From assembly GCA_030446765.1 (NCBI GenBank), contig JAUJMR010000002.1, forward strand, positions 183,010-234,642: 51,633 bases of DNA, written 5' to 3'. Source of the DNA: Chloroflexia bacterium. GTDB taxonomy: Bacteria; Chloroflexota; Chloroflexia; Thermobaculales; Thermobaculaceae. Position 1 is the first letter of the stretch, and every line of letters begins with the position of its first letter. The translations under genes were made by a program, and so were the position numbers. Shown here piece by piece: positions 1 to 8,470 of this stretch. Below the pieces are notes generated by a model. It was not told the origin of the DNA. It ran no database searches and saw nothing but the letters and a program-made list of their open reading frames with translations.

Positions 1-167
1 GTGCGCACCGCCCAGGGCGAGAGCTGCCAGTTGGGGGGGCGCTGTCGGTCGTCGTCGCGAGCGAGCTGTTCCAGCTCCTCCGCATACTCATGCTCGGCGT
101 GCCGTCGGAGCACTACGCCCTCTGGACCGGTTCCCGTGCCGTGACCGTTGCCCGCTTGGATACTCAC
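1..167 (-). CDS. MoxR-type AAA+ ATPase, N-terminal fragment (runs off window)
   Basis: A GTG start at 167 overlaps the stop of the DUF5691 gene as GTGA, and the frame stays open to the window edge (55 codons). The visible protein contains RRHAEHEYAEELEQLA and then PPNWQLSPWAVR. I recognise this as the usual N-terminal region of MoxR-like ATPases encoded beside SWIM and DUF5691 genes. The Walker motifs lie outside the window, so the ATPase call rests on this N-terminal resemblance and on gene order. It is the third gene of the SWIM-DUF5691-ATPase operon. In related loci a VWA-domain protein usually follows, as expected for a MoxR-VWA chaperone system. Confidence 0.6.
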   Translation of the reverse strand, partial: MSIQAGNGHGTGTGPEGVVLRRHAEHEYAEELEQLARDDDRQRPPNWQLSPWAVR

Positions 168-1849
168 GCGTGTATCTCCTCTGCAATCTGCTTTCGTAAC
201 CGGATGATAAACTGGAAGGTCCCGATCTCAGTGTGCCACCGCTGCCACAACCAGTCGTCTGTTTCGCGAAGGTTCATTGGCTCCAGTGCCTGATCGAAGC
301 AAGATGGTGGCAGGGCAAAAGCGGCAACGGGTATGGTACCCATCCATGAACCGGGAGAAAGCGACTTCACTCCGCGTGCACCGGCGAGGTACTTGCGTAA
401 CGACCGGAGGTAGGTCGCGCCGAGGTCCGCACTCCAGGGCTGCCTAATGACTTGCAGCCCCTGTGAACAGGCTCGGCTCATAGAGTCGATACTGACCTCG
501 GGACCCCTAGCTGTCTGTTGGACGGTGGGTTTCCCGCTCGCAGCGACCAGTTCTTGGCGCAGCCGAGGCTCCAGCTTGTCCGCCGACATATGGGTCAGTA
601 CCAGTTCCAGCGAGGTCCACGCGAGCGTCCGGTCTCCAGCATCCTTACTTGTATCGTACCGGCTGCGAAAACTCTCCCACAATGCCGCAGCCCACGCGTC
701 GCCGGCGTCCAGCGCGAGGGCGTGTGCCCAACCATTGAGGACGACCGCGCCCCACTCGGGGTTACCTGCGGCGGCCCGAACCAGTTCCCTGGGATCGGCA
801 CCAAGCGCATCGTTCCAGTGACTCAGCGGGACGAGCCCCAGGATCTGCTGCATCCACCAAGCGCGCTCGCCGATCCCCTGCGGCGGTTTCGCCGCGATGC
901 CGTCTCGAATCCAGTCGTCTGGTAGCGATTCCGGTGGCCGGACGTGGAGCGAGCCCCGCTGACCGCCGCGGCCGAGGCTACTCGCAATCCTTCGCAATCC
1001 CCACGGTTCCTGCTTAGGTGCCTCATAGCGGAGCTGCGCGCCGGCGCGATCCCGCATTCGTACGGAGAGCGCGGAGCCCGTCATGCGCGCCAGGAGGCCA
1101 GCCGCACGGGCACGGACGTTCGCGCTGCGATCGTCCAGCGCATTCTCCAGGAGCGGCTCATCCGCCTGCGAGAGACCCTCGGTGAGGGCTTCAAGCATCT
1201 CACGGCGAAACTCTGCTTTCTCGCCCCGCCAGGCAGAAACAATCCAGGCGCGCGCCTGCTCGGGTGCTTCCGTCCGTACGCGGCGAAGGGCTGCGAGCCG
1301 CTGCGGGGGAGCGCCGTCCTCCCACGCGGCAAGTTGCACCTCAATCCCAGCGGATGCTTCCGGTAGTATGTGATCCTGGACCCACCTCCATTCCGGATTC
1401 TGTGCGGCGAGCCAGATGCCTCGCTGCCCAAGTATCGGTAGGAGTGCGGAACGCAGCGCCGTACCGCGCAGTGAGAGCAAAGCGGGCAGCAACTCAAAAG
1501 GTACCCGCATACCCGCTTGGCGCAGACGTTCCAGAGCCTCCACTAATAGGGCGTCGCCCTTCTGACTGAGGAGCTGGCCTAGGAGATCTGCCACGCGTGG
1601 CGGGCAGGCGGGTACGTGCTCCAGGGGTGCGGGTACCGCCTGTGGCAGGGTGCCTGGGCGAAGACCCGCCTTCCGGTACACCGCACGCGCCCCGGCCGCG
1701 AGTAGGAGCACCCGCTCCGGCTCGACGCCAGACAGCTTCTCTATCAGCTCGTCGAGCGTCGTGCCGGTTCGGACCGGGCCGCACGTCGCTCGTGACGTCC
1801 CGGCGAGGGCGACACTCAGGAGGGTGTCGCCGGTTTGTCGCCGCATCAT
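164..1849 (-). CDS. DUF5691 family protein
   Basis: A 561-residue protein with helical, repeat-like composition. It contains ILGQRGIWLAAQNPEWRW around residues 141-158, the hallmark segment of DUF5691 proteins, and alanine-, arginine- and leucine-rich helices resembling HEAT-like repeats at 185-270. No catalytic motif or membrane segment is visible. The ATG at 1849 overlaps the stop of the upstream SWIM gene (ATGA), and its own stop overlaps the GTG of the ATPase, so the three genes are translationally coupled. DUF5691 genes are commonly found with SWIM zinc-finger and MoxR ATPase genes. Their molecular role is unknown to me; a scaffold or substrate-binding role in that chaperone system is inference. 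Unlike its upstream neighbour, this gene is intact. Confidence 0.8.
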   Translation of the reverse strand: MMRRQTGDTLLSVALAGTSRATCGPVRTGTTLDELIEKLSGVEPERVLLLAAGARAVYRKAGLRPGTLPQAVPAPLEHVPACPPRVADLLGQLLSQKGDALLVEALERLRQAGMRVPFELLPALLSLRGTALRSALLPILGQRGIWLAAQNPEWRWVQDHILPEASAGIEVQLAAWEDGAPPQRLAALRRVRTEAPEQARAWIVSAWRGEKAEFRREMLEALTEGLSQADEPLLENALDDRSANVRARAAGLLARMTGSALSVRMRDRAGAQLRYEAPKQEPWGLRRIASSLGRGGQRGSLHVRPPESLPDDWIRDGIAAKPPQGIGERAWWMQQILGLVPLSHWNDALGADPRELVRAAAGNPEWGAVVLNGWAHALALDAGDAWAAALWESFRSRYDTSKDAGDRTLAWTSLELVLTHMSADKLEPRLRQELVAASGKPTVQQTARGPEVSIDSMSRACSQGLQVIRQPWSADLGATYLRSLRKYLAGARGVKSLSPGSWMGTIPVAAFALPPSCFDQALEPMNLRETDDWLWQRWHTEIGTFQFIIRLRKQIAEEIHA

Positions 1850-3145
1850 CGCTGCTCTCCGACTAACCGATATGCGCCGTTTGTGAGCACGCCAAGCGGG
1901 AGCAGCGCGTCACCATTCCACTCCCCGCAAGGTCGACGGGACTTCCGCCCGAGAGCGCAAGGAGATCCCAGTGGTCCCAAGGAGAGTGGCAGCGCGCACC
2001 CTTCGTGATCGCGCACCCACCACACCATCTTCCGTCCGCAGAAGCGTTACCTCACGCAGCACGCAGCCGAAGCGGTCCAGTCCATGGCCGACGGGCGGTG
2101 GCGAGCGCGACCTCTCGGAGGTAACTTCCGATCGACTCGGCGCCGGGCAGTGTGTCCGTGATCGAGACTGGGGCGATAAGCGCGGCGCTCACCAGCGCTC
2201 GCTGTGGGTAGGCACTTGGCCAGTAGACTACCTCTGCATGCTGGTGCGCCGGGAAGGGGCGACTCTTCCTTGAAGGGCCGCCCCATTGCGGAAAAATGCA
2301 GCACGAGCGCCAGGCAGCCCGTCTCGCGACCCAGCAGGTGCGTGAATCTGGTCCTTAGCCGATCGTCGCCCGTGACGTGCCGGCCAGGCAGAGCCCTCGT
2401 CTCTGACCACCTCTCCACGCTGCAGTACTTCCTCCTGGTTAAAGGGTCCATCCTATTGCGTGCCGCACGTCTTCTTGGAGGAGGGGATCGAGCGATTCCC
2501 GGTTGCGATAGGCCTCAGTCAAGAGTGCGAGCCGACCGAGCGCGTCGAGCAGCCGAGCCGGCCAGTCAGGGGAGGAGTGCGGAATGGCGGCCATCGCCTT
2601 CAATCGAGCCGCGATTCCCGGTGCCTGCGCGTCCACCATCCGTGCCGCTTGCGCCTCCCAGAACTTAATCGGTTGGGTCTCCACACTTGCGAGGCCATTC
2701 CGTATCAAGTCCGCTAACCACAGGTCAAGCGATGCCAGACCCTGTTGCACCAGTTCTTCCCGCTTGCCGGATCGCTTCGCACGGGTGGCAGGAGCCTTGG
2801 CCTTGGACTGGCGTTTTGTCGCCCTCGGTGCGTTTAGCGAGCCACTCAGCGACCCAGTCCGGCGGCGGGGCTTCGGGCACGGCGGCGGGCGTGCTCGCCG
2901 CCAGGAACAGCAGGGCCAAGGGCGTGCTTGCACGGGAACTTATGGCTTGGGCAGGTGCATTTGGTCGCGGTGTCCGCGAGACTCACACGCGTGTGGTACA
3001 CCGCACTCACCCGGCACCTCACCCCAAAGCGCGGTGTCGTTGCGCCCGAGGCCCTGCCAGTGGTCCGAGGATCGAGCTTCCGGCCAGCGGTGGCCGACCG
3101 GGAATCGGGTGCGAGCGTGGCGATCTGTTCGGCGGAGAGCAGCAT
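1846..3145 (-). pseudogene. SWIM zinc-finger family protein, broken by several frameshifts
   Basis: The ATG at 3145 begins MLLSAEQIATLAPDSRSA, a typical SWIM-family start. The frame then carries the SWIM motif CTCPSHKFPCKHALG (CxCx6CxH) near 2960-2920. Coding continues in other frames: PPPDWVAEWLAKR near 2850, a helical stretch ending EDVRHAIGWTL near 2445, LLGRETGCLALVLHFS near 2330-2280, and a C-terminal piece with EWNGDALLPLGV ending at 1846. At least four to five frame changes are needed to join these segments over a length of about 430 codons, normal for the family. SWIM domains bind DNA, RNA or protein. The gene is first in an operon with DUF5691 and the ATPase. True decay and accumulated sequence errors are both possible, because the two downstream genes are open. 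Confidence 0.75.
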
Positions 3146-3250
3146 CGGTTGGGGGTTACCTCACACTTCGTACGGGCGTTCCCATCATCGGGAGTGGCCT
3201 TACTGCGCAAAATGCAGTCAGGCTTACGTGCTTTGAGCAGCGACAGTCGG

Positions 3251-3276
3251 ATTATAACAAGGCAATAGTTGCCTTG
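3251..3276 (-). promoter_or_regulatory. Extended -10 promoter with a palindromic operator, upstream of the SWIM operon
   Basis: On the minus strand there is a perfect TATAAT (complement of 3251-3256) preceded by TG one base upstream, giving an extended -10. Directly upstream lies a perfect palindrome, CAAGGCAA-3-TTGCCTTG (3258-3276), filling the -35/-10 spacer. That position is typical of a repressor site. No good -35 hexamer is seen, as expected for an extended -10 promoter. The predicted start is about 100 bases before the SWIM ATG at 3145. The regulator is unknown. Confidence 0.55.
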
Positions 3277-3468
3277 TAGTCCCGCAGCAGCCGACAATCG
3301 GTCCGTCCGCCGGACGAACAAGCGGCACCATGTATTGGCGATGAAGATCTGAGCGGCATCAAGCCGCATTTGTGTACGGTCGCCTGCAGGCGGTGCTAGA
3401 CTGCGCGGTGGAGGCACAAGTGTGATCGCAGACCATCAGTCGAGCCATGAGACAGGAGGCGCGAAGGC
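3277..3468. other. Intergenic region between divergent SWIM and PAP2 genes
   Basis: Together with 3146-3250, this makes about 320 bases without a gene. Apart from the palindrome and promoter annotated separately, I see no RNA gene or strong hairpin here. The PAP2 ribosome-binding site AGGAGG lies just before 3469. Confidence 0.4.
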
Positions 3469-4157
3469 GTGAGCAGCTGGCAACCCTGGGTGCTGATCGT
3501 CCTGTGGACGATCTGCCTGGTGGCGGGTCTGCTTCTGGCGTTCGCCGCATATCAGTCCGGGCCGCTTCCCGGGGACCTGGCCCTCGGCCGCGCACTTCAG
3601 CAGGCGCTGCCGCCACGGGCGCAGCCGGGTCGCTGCTCGGCGTGCTCGGCGATGCCGCGTGGCTTCTTCCGGTCGTCGCCGTACTAGTAGGCATCCTGGA
3701 GGCGGCGGTGGTGTCCGGTGGTTCTGCTGCTCGTAGCCGCCCTCGGCGCAACTTTCGTGGCTGAGGTGATCCTGGCCCCGATCGTCGAGCGTCCCCGCCC
3801 GACAGAGGCACTGATACGGGTGTACGACCGGGCAGGCGGTTACGGTTACCCCAGCGGCACGTCATACTCAGTGTGGTGGGGTGGCGCTCGCCACCCTGGG
3901 CGCGATAGCGCACCTCGTGGGAACAACGACAAGCCATCCGTCCTGGCCGGATAGGCACGGCGTTGGTAGCCTCTATTGGGGTGCTCACCGTGTTGATCGG
4001 ACTCTCGCGGGTGCACGCAGGGGCGCACTGGGTCAGCGATGTGCTGGGCGGCTGGCTGCTCGGCACCACCTGGTTGCTGCCGGTACTCGCCTTGTATCAC
4101 CGGGCCCGACGAGACCATCCCGCCGGCTGGCAGGCGCGTTCGGAAAGCACGCGGTAG
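3469..4157 (+). pseudogene. PAP2-superfamily phosphatase, frameshifted
   Basis: It starts at a GTG with AGGAGG nine bases upstream. The first frame gives a membrane helix (WVLIVLWTICLVAGLLLAF). Other frames then give LLGVLGDAAWLLPVVAVL, the first PAP2 signature (VERPRP then GYGYPSG near 3795-3860), GALATLGAIAHLVG, and the third signature LSRVHAGAHWVSDVLGGWLLG near 4000-4065. Restoring one C in the GGCAC at about 3859 would give the catalytic PSGHV motif in place of PSGTS. At least three indels are needed. Intact members are membrane-embedded phosphatases acting on phosphatidate, undecaprenyl pyrophosphate or similar lipids. The gene stands alone. The segment 3864-3938 shares two exact short blocks with a transposase gene at 38 kb (see findings). 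Confidence 0.75.
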
Positions 4158-4310
4158 GCACGTCAGGGCCCTTGGTGCGCATCCCAGTCAGTTCGCCCGT
4201 GGCGCATTTACGGATGTGTTGGCTCACCCGGCGCGCGGCTGGTACCCTCGGTGCCATATTGCGATGGCCCGTACCCCTGATTGCCTGGGCTGGAAAGCTC
4301 TACTGCCCAG

Positions 4311-5576
4311 TTAGTGCCAATCCTGGTCGGTGTGCATTTGCAGCTGCTCCGCTGCCGCCGTGATGTCGGCAAGATCGACCGTACTGTCGAGCGGGTCCTG
4401 ATCGAGCTGCGACGCCCGGTTCAGCCGTGCCTGCCAGTGCCGCAGCTCCGCCACGTAGGGCTCGAACGGTACGCGGCAGAGATCCCCGTCCTGCTCCACC
4501 AGGTCACAAGTGCCGTTGTGCAGCCACTCCCCGCTGTGCCAGTTGGGCATATCGACCGACGGGAAAAGGCAGACGCCGTGAAGGTCGATGCCGCGCCGTA
4601 CCGCCGCCAGCGATTCCTCGATGATGTCCTCCAGCCATGAAGGTCGACCGTCGCCCAGTCCGCTTGTCTCACCCACGATCATCGGTCGGTGGTAGCGCTC
4701 CCACGCGAACGCAAGCAGATCACCCAGCGGCTTGATCCGCTCGTCGTCCGGTGGCAGCGACACGTGTGGACCCTGCTCCCTGAACTCCATCTGGCCGAAC
4801 GAATAGCAGTTGACGCCCACGATGTCGAGAATCTCCGGGGATCCGCCCAGCTCCGGGTGCCGCTTCCCGGCGAGCGTGTCCCATGCATAAAACGTGTCCT
4901 CTTCCGTCTCATGCTCGGCCTCGTCCGCCAGGTCGGGGCGGTCCTTCGGTGGCACAACCAGGATGAGCGGGTCAATGTGCACCATACGAGCCTCGGGGTC
5001 TACCTCGCGGATCGCCGCGACGGCTTCGATATCGGCCTTGCAGAGCGCAAGCCTCAGTTGATGCCGATCGTCCTTCGTCTTACGGAACGGCGCTGCCCAG
5101 CCCCACTCACCACCCATGAACCCGTAGAACGTTATCTCGTTGACCGGTGTAAAGAAGTTCGGCCACTGCCGGTCCGGCTTGCTCCCGCGGACGCGTGGGA
5201 TGACGTACTCAGCCGCCGCACGGGCATACGCGCGGAACCGATCCGTGAAATCGGCATCGAACGGGTCGGTGTCATCGGGATACCCATAGTGGCACAGATC
5301 CCAGATCGGCACGATCTTGTGGCGGTTCATCGCCTCGATGAAGGGATCGATGCACGAGAAGTCGTAGTGCCCGCCCCGGTCAACCAGGGGCCAGGGGATA
5401 CCCTCCCGAGCGACGGCTATGCCGACACTACGCAGAAAAGCGTAATCCTCATCCGCATGCTCCGCGTGCTTCGTCTCCGCGACGAGGTTACGCCTGCCCT
5501 GATCCTGCCACACGAAGGTGGAGCACTCGAAGCCGGACAGGAAGAACGTCGGGAAAATACCATCGCGCTTGGTCAC
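4311..5576 (-). CDS. GH1-like glycoside hydrolase (clan A beta-glycosidase)
   Basis: A 421-residue (beta/alpha)8-type glycosidase. The acid/base glutamate is visible in TPVNEITFYGF (about residues 143-153) and the nucleophile glutamate in MIVGETSGLGD (about 301-311). These are the NE and ETS patterns of clan GH-A, family 1-like proteins. The GTG start at 5576 has GGAG seven bases upstream. There is no signal peptide, so it is probably cytoplasmic. A second related enzyme lies at 10378-11679 in the same orientation, with a UDP-galactopyranose-mutase-like gene between them, suggesting a shared role in processing a galactose- or galactofuranose-containing glycan. The substrate cannot be read from the sequence. 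Confidence 0.75.
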   Translation of the reverse strand: MTKRDGIFPTFFLSGFECSTFVWQDQGRRNLVAETKHAEHADEDYAFLRSVGIAVAREGIPWPLVDRGGHYDFSCIDPFIEAMNRHKIVPIWDLCHYGYPDDTDPFDADFTDRFRAYARAAAEYVIPRVRGSKPDRQWPNFFTPVNEITFYGFMGGEWGWAAPFRKTKDDRHQLRLALCKADIEAVAAIREVDPEARMVHIDPLILVVPPKDRPDLADEAEHETEEDTFYAWDTLAGKRHPELGGSPEILDIVGVNCYSFGQMEFREQGPHVSLPPDDERIKPLGDLLAFAWERYHRPMIVGETSGLGDGRPSWLEDIIEESLAAVRRGIDLHGVCLFPSVDMPNWHSGEWLHNGTCDLVEQDGDLCRVPFEPYVAELRHWQARLNRASQLDQDPLDSTVDLADITAAAEQLQMHTDQDWH

Positions 5577-6040
5577 CGTTCATCTCCAAGATTGCGGCTG
5601 CAATTGTACACGAAGCAGGTTCGCGGCGTACTCGCCAATACCGCACCAACTGTGATGGCTCAAAAGTGGTCGCCTTCAAGTCATGCGCCGCATGGACCAA
5701 TGGCGGCGATCTGCATAGTGGTCGAGGTCCTTCGTGCGAAAACACCCGACGATCTGCTTTGCTCGACTGAACGCTCCAGCGAGCTTTTGGTATAAAGTTA
5801 CGCTCGGCGTACAGCACCAGTTCGAGTCCAACGCTCCCAAGCCAACCGCGTCAACGTCGGATCCTTCACCTCACCCGTCGTCACGCTCCAAGGGCTGTAC
5901 CCATCGTACGCAGAGTGAAACGGATCAATCGCGCACGGCATCGAACTGTGGATTTGGCCGCCCACTTTCCGCAAACCGTAATGCTATAGCTTGCGCTTGA
6001 GGATACGCACGTACAGGGTCGTGCTACTGGGAGCAGGTGT
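5577..6040. other. Gene-free stretch between glycosidase and IS630 remnant
   Basis: I see no supported gene in this 460-base stretch. The AT-rich patch near 5790-5800 could contain a promoter for the minus-strand glycosidase, but no convincing -35/-10 pair stands out. Confidence 0.3.
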
Positions 6041-6480
6041 CTAAGCACGTCCATGATCTCGTCTGCGATCGATGATCTTCGTTGCGTACCGCCCGGACGG
6101 CCGCTCGGCTGGGCGCTTTGTCAGGGTAGAGCGCGTTACGACGTCATGGAAGTCGTACCCAGTCCCAGCGGAGACCAGTGAGATTCGGCGGGCAGTACGG
6201 TAAGAACAGCAGTACGCATCGCCTCTCCGTGCTGTGCCGCATGACCCGTACAAGATAATGGACATTATGGTTGTCCACAGCCGCGATTTCGCCGGGCATC
6301 GGCGAGAGAGCCAAGACGCGCTGCACCTCTGCTATATAAGGCGTCGCCGTCTACCGGATCCTCGAGCATCAGCACAGCCTCTATCCCCATGTTTCCCATC
6401 GATGCAATCAGGTTGGTGTCTTGCCATGGTTCCTGAGTGCCGCCGTATCGGCCCCTATCGATACTGCTCCATAGTGTAGT
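6041..6480 (-). mobile_element. IS630-family transposase remnant (C-terminal half)
   Basis: Minus-strand fragments in shifting frames spell an IS630-type transposase: RNHGKTPTLIASM near 6440-6400, GIEAVLMLEDPVDGDA near 6390-6345, QRVLALSPMPGEIAAVDN near 6325-6270, and FLPYCPPNLT near 6205-6175. These match the GKntT, ..DN..H and LPpYsPdLN landmarks of the DDE catalytic core. The N-terminal helix-turn-helix half and the extreme C-terminus are absent, and I found no terminal repeats. It is an old, degraded copy, distinct from the longer element at 34.8-36.1 kb. Confidence 0.65.
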
Positions 6481-6620
6481 GGGACCGGCCCGAGTGGATT
6501 AGGCGGGAAATGCAGTACGACTGCGGTAAGGTCACGCATCGGACTTTAACCAAAGAGGCTTCCAGAGACGGTGACCGGCCCCACCGTTACGTTTTCTCGC
6601 AACTGATGGGACCGGTTCTG

Positions 6621-6695
6621 TGGCTCCCCGACGAGGACTCGAACCTCGAACCTACCGGTTAACAGCCGGGCGCTCTACCATTGAGCTATCGGGGA
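6621..6695 (-). tRNA. tRNA-Asn (GUU)
   Basis: Read on the minus strand, the acceptor TCCCCGA (6695-6689) pairs with TCGGGGA. The D arm is GCTCAATGGTAGAGC, the anticodon loop CTGTTAA carries GTT, and the T arm contains GGTTCGAGTCC. The 3' CCA is encoded at 6623-6621. The total length is 75 nt. Asn-tRNA may be charged indirectly in this organism, since the AspRS at the right end is of the archaeal, often non-discriminating, type. Confidence 0.95.
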
Positions 6696-6711
6696 TCGCG
6701 GGTACGGCGAA

Positions 6712-6740
6712 AGTATAACAAACAGCATGGCGCCGCGCAA
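6712..6740 (-). promoter_or_regulatory. Promoter of tRNA-Asn
   Basis: On the minus strand, TTGCGC (complement of 6735-6740), a 17-base spacer and TATACT (complement of 6712-6717) form a sigma-70-like promoter. The -10 box ends 16 bases before the mature tRNA 5' end. Confidence 0.6.
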
Positions 6741-6839
6741 ATGAAAACGGGGCCGACGCATGGAAAGGCAGCCGGTAGCTCGGCTCGTTCCCCCGTCGCG
6801 TCCAGCTATCCCGCCGACTCCTGTTATACTTTTCTCATA

Positions 6840-7154
6840 ATGAGTAGCGAGACCCCAAATCCCGAAGAGGCTTGGCAACGCGCCCTCGAGTGGTTCCAGA
6901 AACAGGAGATGGGGCGCCGTAAGGTGGAGCTCACGGCGATCATCCGTCCGCTTTATGAGAGCCTCAAGCAAGCGCCGGATATTGAGGCGCTGCATCGTCT
7001 CTATCTCGATCCGAAGGATGCCGAGGCCGCGCTGCTTTCGTCGCAGAGCGCGTACCCGGAGAACAAACACCTCTGGGATCTCTCCCGCACTCGTGATGTC
7101 GCGTACGGTTTGCGGCTCGCCGAACTGCGGCGGGACTCCTCAACGTCCGGTTGA
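6840..7154 (+). CDS. Small conserved-looking hypothetical protein
   Basis: A 104-residue soluble, mostly helical, acidic protein starting MSSETPNPEEAWQRALEW, with no membrane segment. I do not recognise a family. The ATG at 6840 is chosen because TATACT lies at 6825-6830, only nine bases upstream. Transcription would then start at or next to the start codon, giving a leaderless mRNA, and no Shine-Dalgarno sequence is present. The stop overlaps the TTG start of the MFS gene (TTGA), so the two are probably cotranscribed and coupled. Confidence 0.65.
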   Translation: MSSETPNPEEAWQRALEWFQKQEMGRRKVELTAIIRPLYESLKQAPDIEALHRLYLDPKDAEAALLSSQSAYPENKHLWDLSRTRDVAYGLRLAELRRDSSTSG

Positions 7155-8419
7155 GCGGCGTGCCTTCGGCCCCGCCATCCACGGCCGTCGATGCTGCCCC
7201 ACCCGTCGAGCGGCGCAGGTTCGGCGCGCTGCAGCACCGAAACTTCGCGCTTTTGTGGAGCAGCTTGATCGTGTCCAACACGGGCACGTGGATGCAGAGC
7301 GTCGGGCAAGGGTGGCTCGTCCTCGAGCTGACGAACCGGCCGCTGTACCTCGGGCTGGTCTCCCTTGCGTTCGCGCTGCCGATGATCTTTCTTCCACCGG
7401 TCGGCGGCGCGCTGTCCGACCGGGTAGATAAGCTGGTGCTGCTTCGCGCCGTAGAGACGCTGCAAGCGGGCAACGCGCTGTTACTCGCGTTCCTCACGCT
7501 CACTGGGCTGGTGACCGTCTGGCACATCATCGTGGTGGCGTTCGTTGGGGCGACGCTACTGGCCGTCGCGAACCCCAACCGCCAGGCACTGCTGCCCTCG
7601 CTCGTTGGTCGCGACGACTTCATGAGCGCGATATCGCTCAACTCCGCGGTGTTCACAGGCGCTGCGCTCGTCGGGCCCGCGCTTGGTGGCGCATTGCTCG
7701 GGGTCATCGGCTCCGGTGGTCTCTTCCTCATCAACGCGGCGAGTTACGGTGTGGTGCTGGTCGCCACCCTCCTGATGCGCGACCTGGATACCCGCCCACT
7801 CGAACGACGCGTAGTTGGCTTCTGGAGCGATGTCACGGAGGGACTGCGTTTCGTTGTCTCCACCCGGCTGCTCCTCTTACTCATCACTGTCTCGACACTG
7901 TCCGGACTCCTCGGGCGCTCGTACCCCTCGCTGCTGCCCGTGTTCGCACGGGACGAGTGGCGTGTCGGCACGCAAGGCTATGGGTGGCTCCTGAGCGCGC
8001 CGGGCGCCGGGGCGCTAATCGGGGCGTTCGGGCTCGCGTACTTCGGGGAGGTGCGGCGCAAGGGACGGCTCCTACTGGGCAGCCTGTTTGGCTTCGCGCT
8101 ACTGCTCGTCCTGTTCGCCTATTCCCCGTTGTACTGGCCGGCGGTCGGGTTGTTGCTTGTCGTTGGTGTGCTCAACTCGTTGTCTGGGGCAAGCATCGCG
8201 ACGCTGATTCAGAGGAACGCCCCCGGAAGGCTGCGTGGCAGGGCGATGAGTGTCTATACGATCACGGTCATCGGAATCCCCAGCCTCGGCGCGATGGGCA
8301 CGGCGTCCGTCGCGGAAGCCCTGGGTGCACGCAACGCCGTCGGATTCGCGGCGATTGCGCTCGTCCTGGTGACCATCGTACTCTTCCTCCGCAGCAGGCA
8401 ACTCCGCGAGGCGGGATAG
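7151..8419 (+). CDS. MFS transporter (EntS/MFS_3 type exporter)
   Basis: A 422-residue protein with about 12 hydrophobic helices. The N-terminus FGALQHRNFALLWSSLIVSN and the loop PVGGALSDRVDKLVLL match the MFS_3 exporter group, which includes EntS and macrolide or siderophore exporters. The conserved ANPNRQALLPSLV region is at about residues 138-150. It probably exports a small hydrophobic compound across the cytoplasmic membrane. The start is a TTG overlapping the previous stop. No other start fits better, but the ribosome-binding site is weak, consistent with translational coupling. Its substrate is unknown. Confidence 0.8.
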   Translation: MSGVPSAPPSTAVDAAPPVERRRFGALQHRNFALLWSSLIVSNTGTWMQSVGQGWLVLELTNRPLYLGLVSLAFALPMIFLPPVGGALSDRVDKLVLLRAVETLQAGNALLLAFLTLTGLVTVWHIIVVAFVGATLLAVANPNRQALLPSLVGRDDFMSAISLNSAVFTGAALVGPALGGALLGVIGSGGLFLINAASYGVVLVATLLMRDLDTRPLERRVVGFWSDVTEGLRFVVSTRLLLLLITVSTLSGLLGRSYPSLLPVFARDEWRVGTQGYGWLLSAPGAGALIGAFGLAYFGEVRRKGRLLLGSLFGFALLLVLFAYSPLYWPAVGLLLVVGVLNSLSGASIATLIQRNAPGRLRGRAMSVYTITVIGIPSLGAMGTASVAEALGARNAVGFAAIALVLVTIVLFLRSRQLREAG

Positions 8420-8429
8420 GCCGTGGGGT

Positions 8430-8464
8430 GGGCGGAGGGACCACGGGAATTGTGCTCTCCGCCC
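8430..8464. terminator. Candidate bidirectional terminator hairpin
   Basis: GGGCGGAG (8430-8437) and CTCCGCCC (8457-8464) form a perfect 8-bp stem with a 19-nt loop in the 50-base gap between the convergent MFS and mutase-like genes. There is no U-tract, so intrinsic termination is uncertain. Confidence 0.35.
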
Positions 8465-8470
8465 CGGCCT

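Noticed and set aside
4689-5795. A 368-codon plus-strand open frame opposite the glycosidase
   Set aside because: It is antisense to a gene with clear catalytic motifs, and shows no family signature itself.
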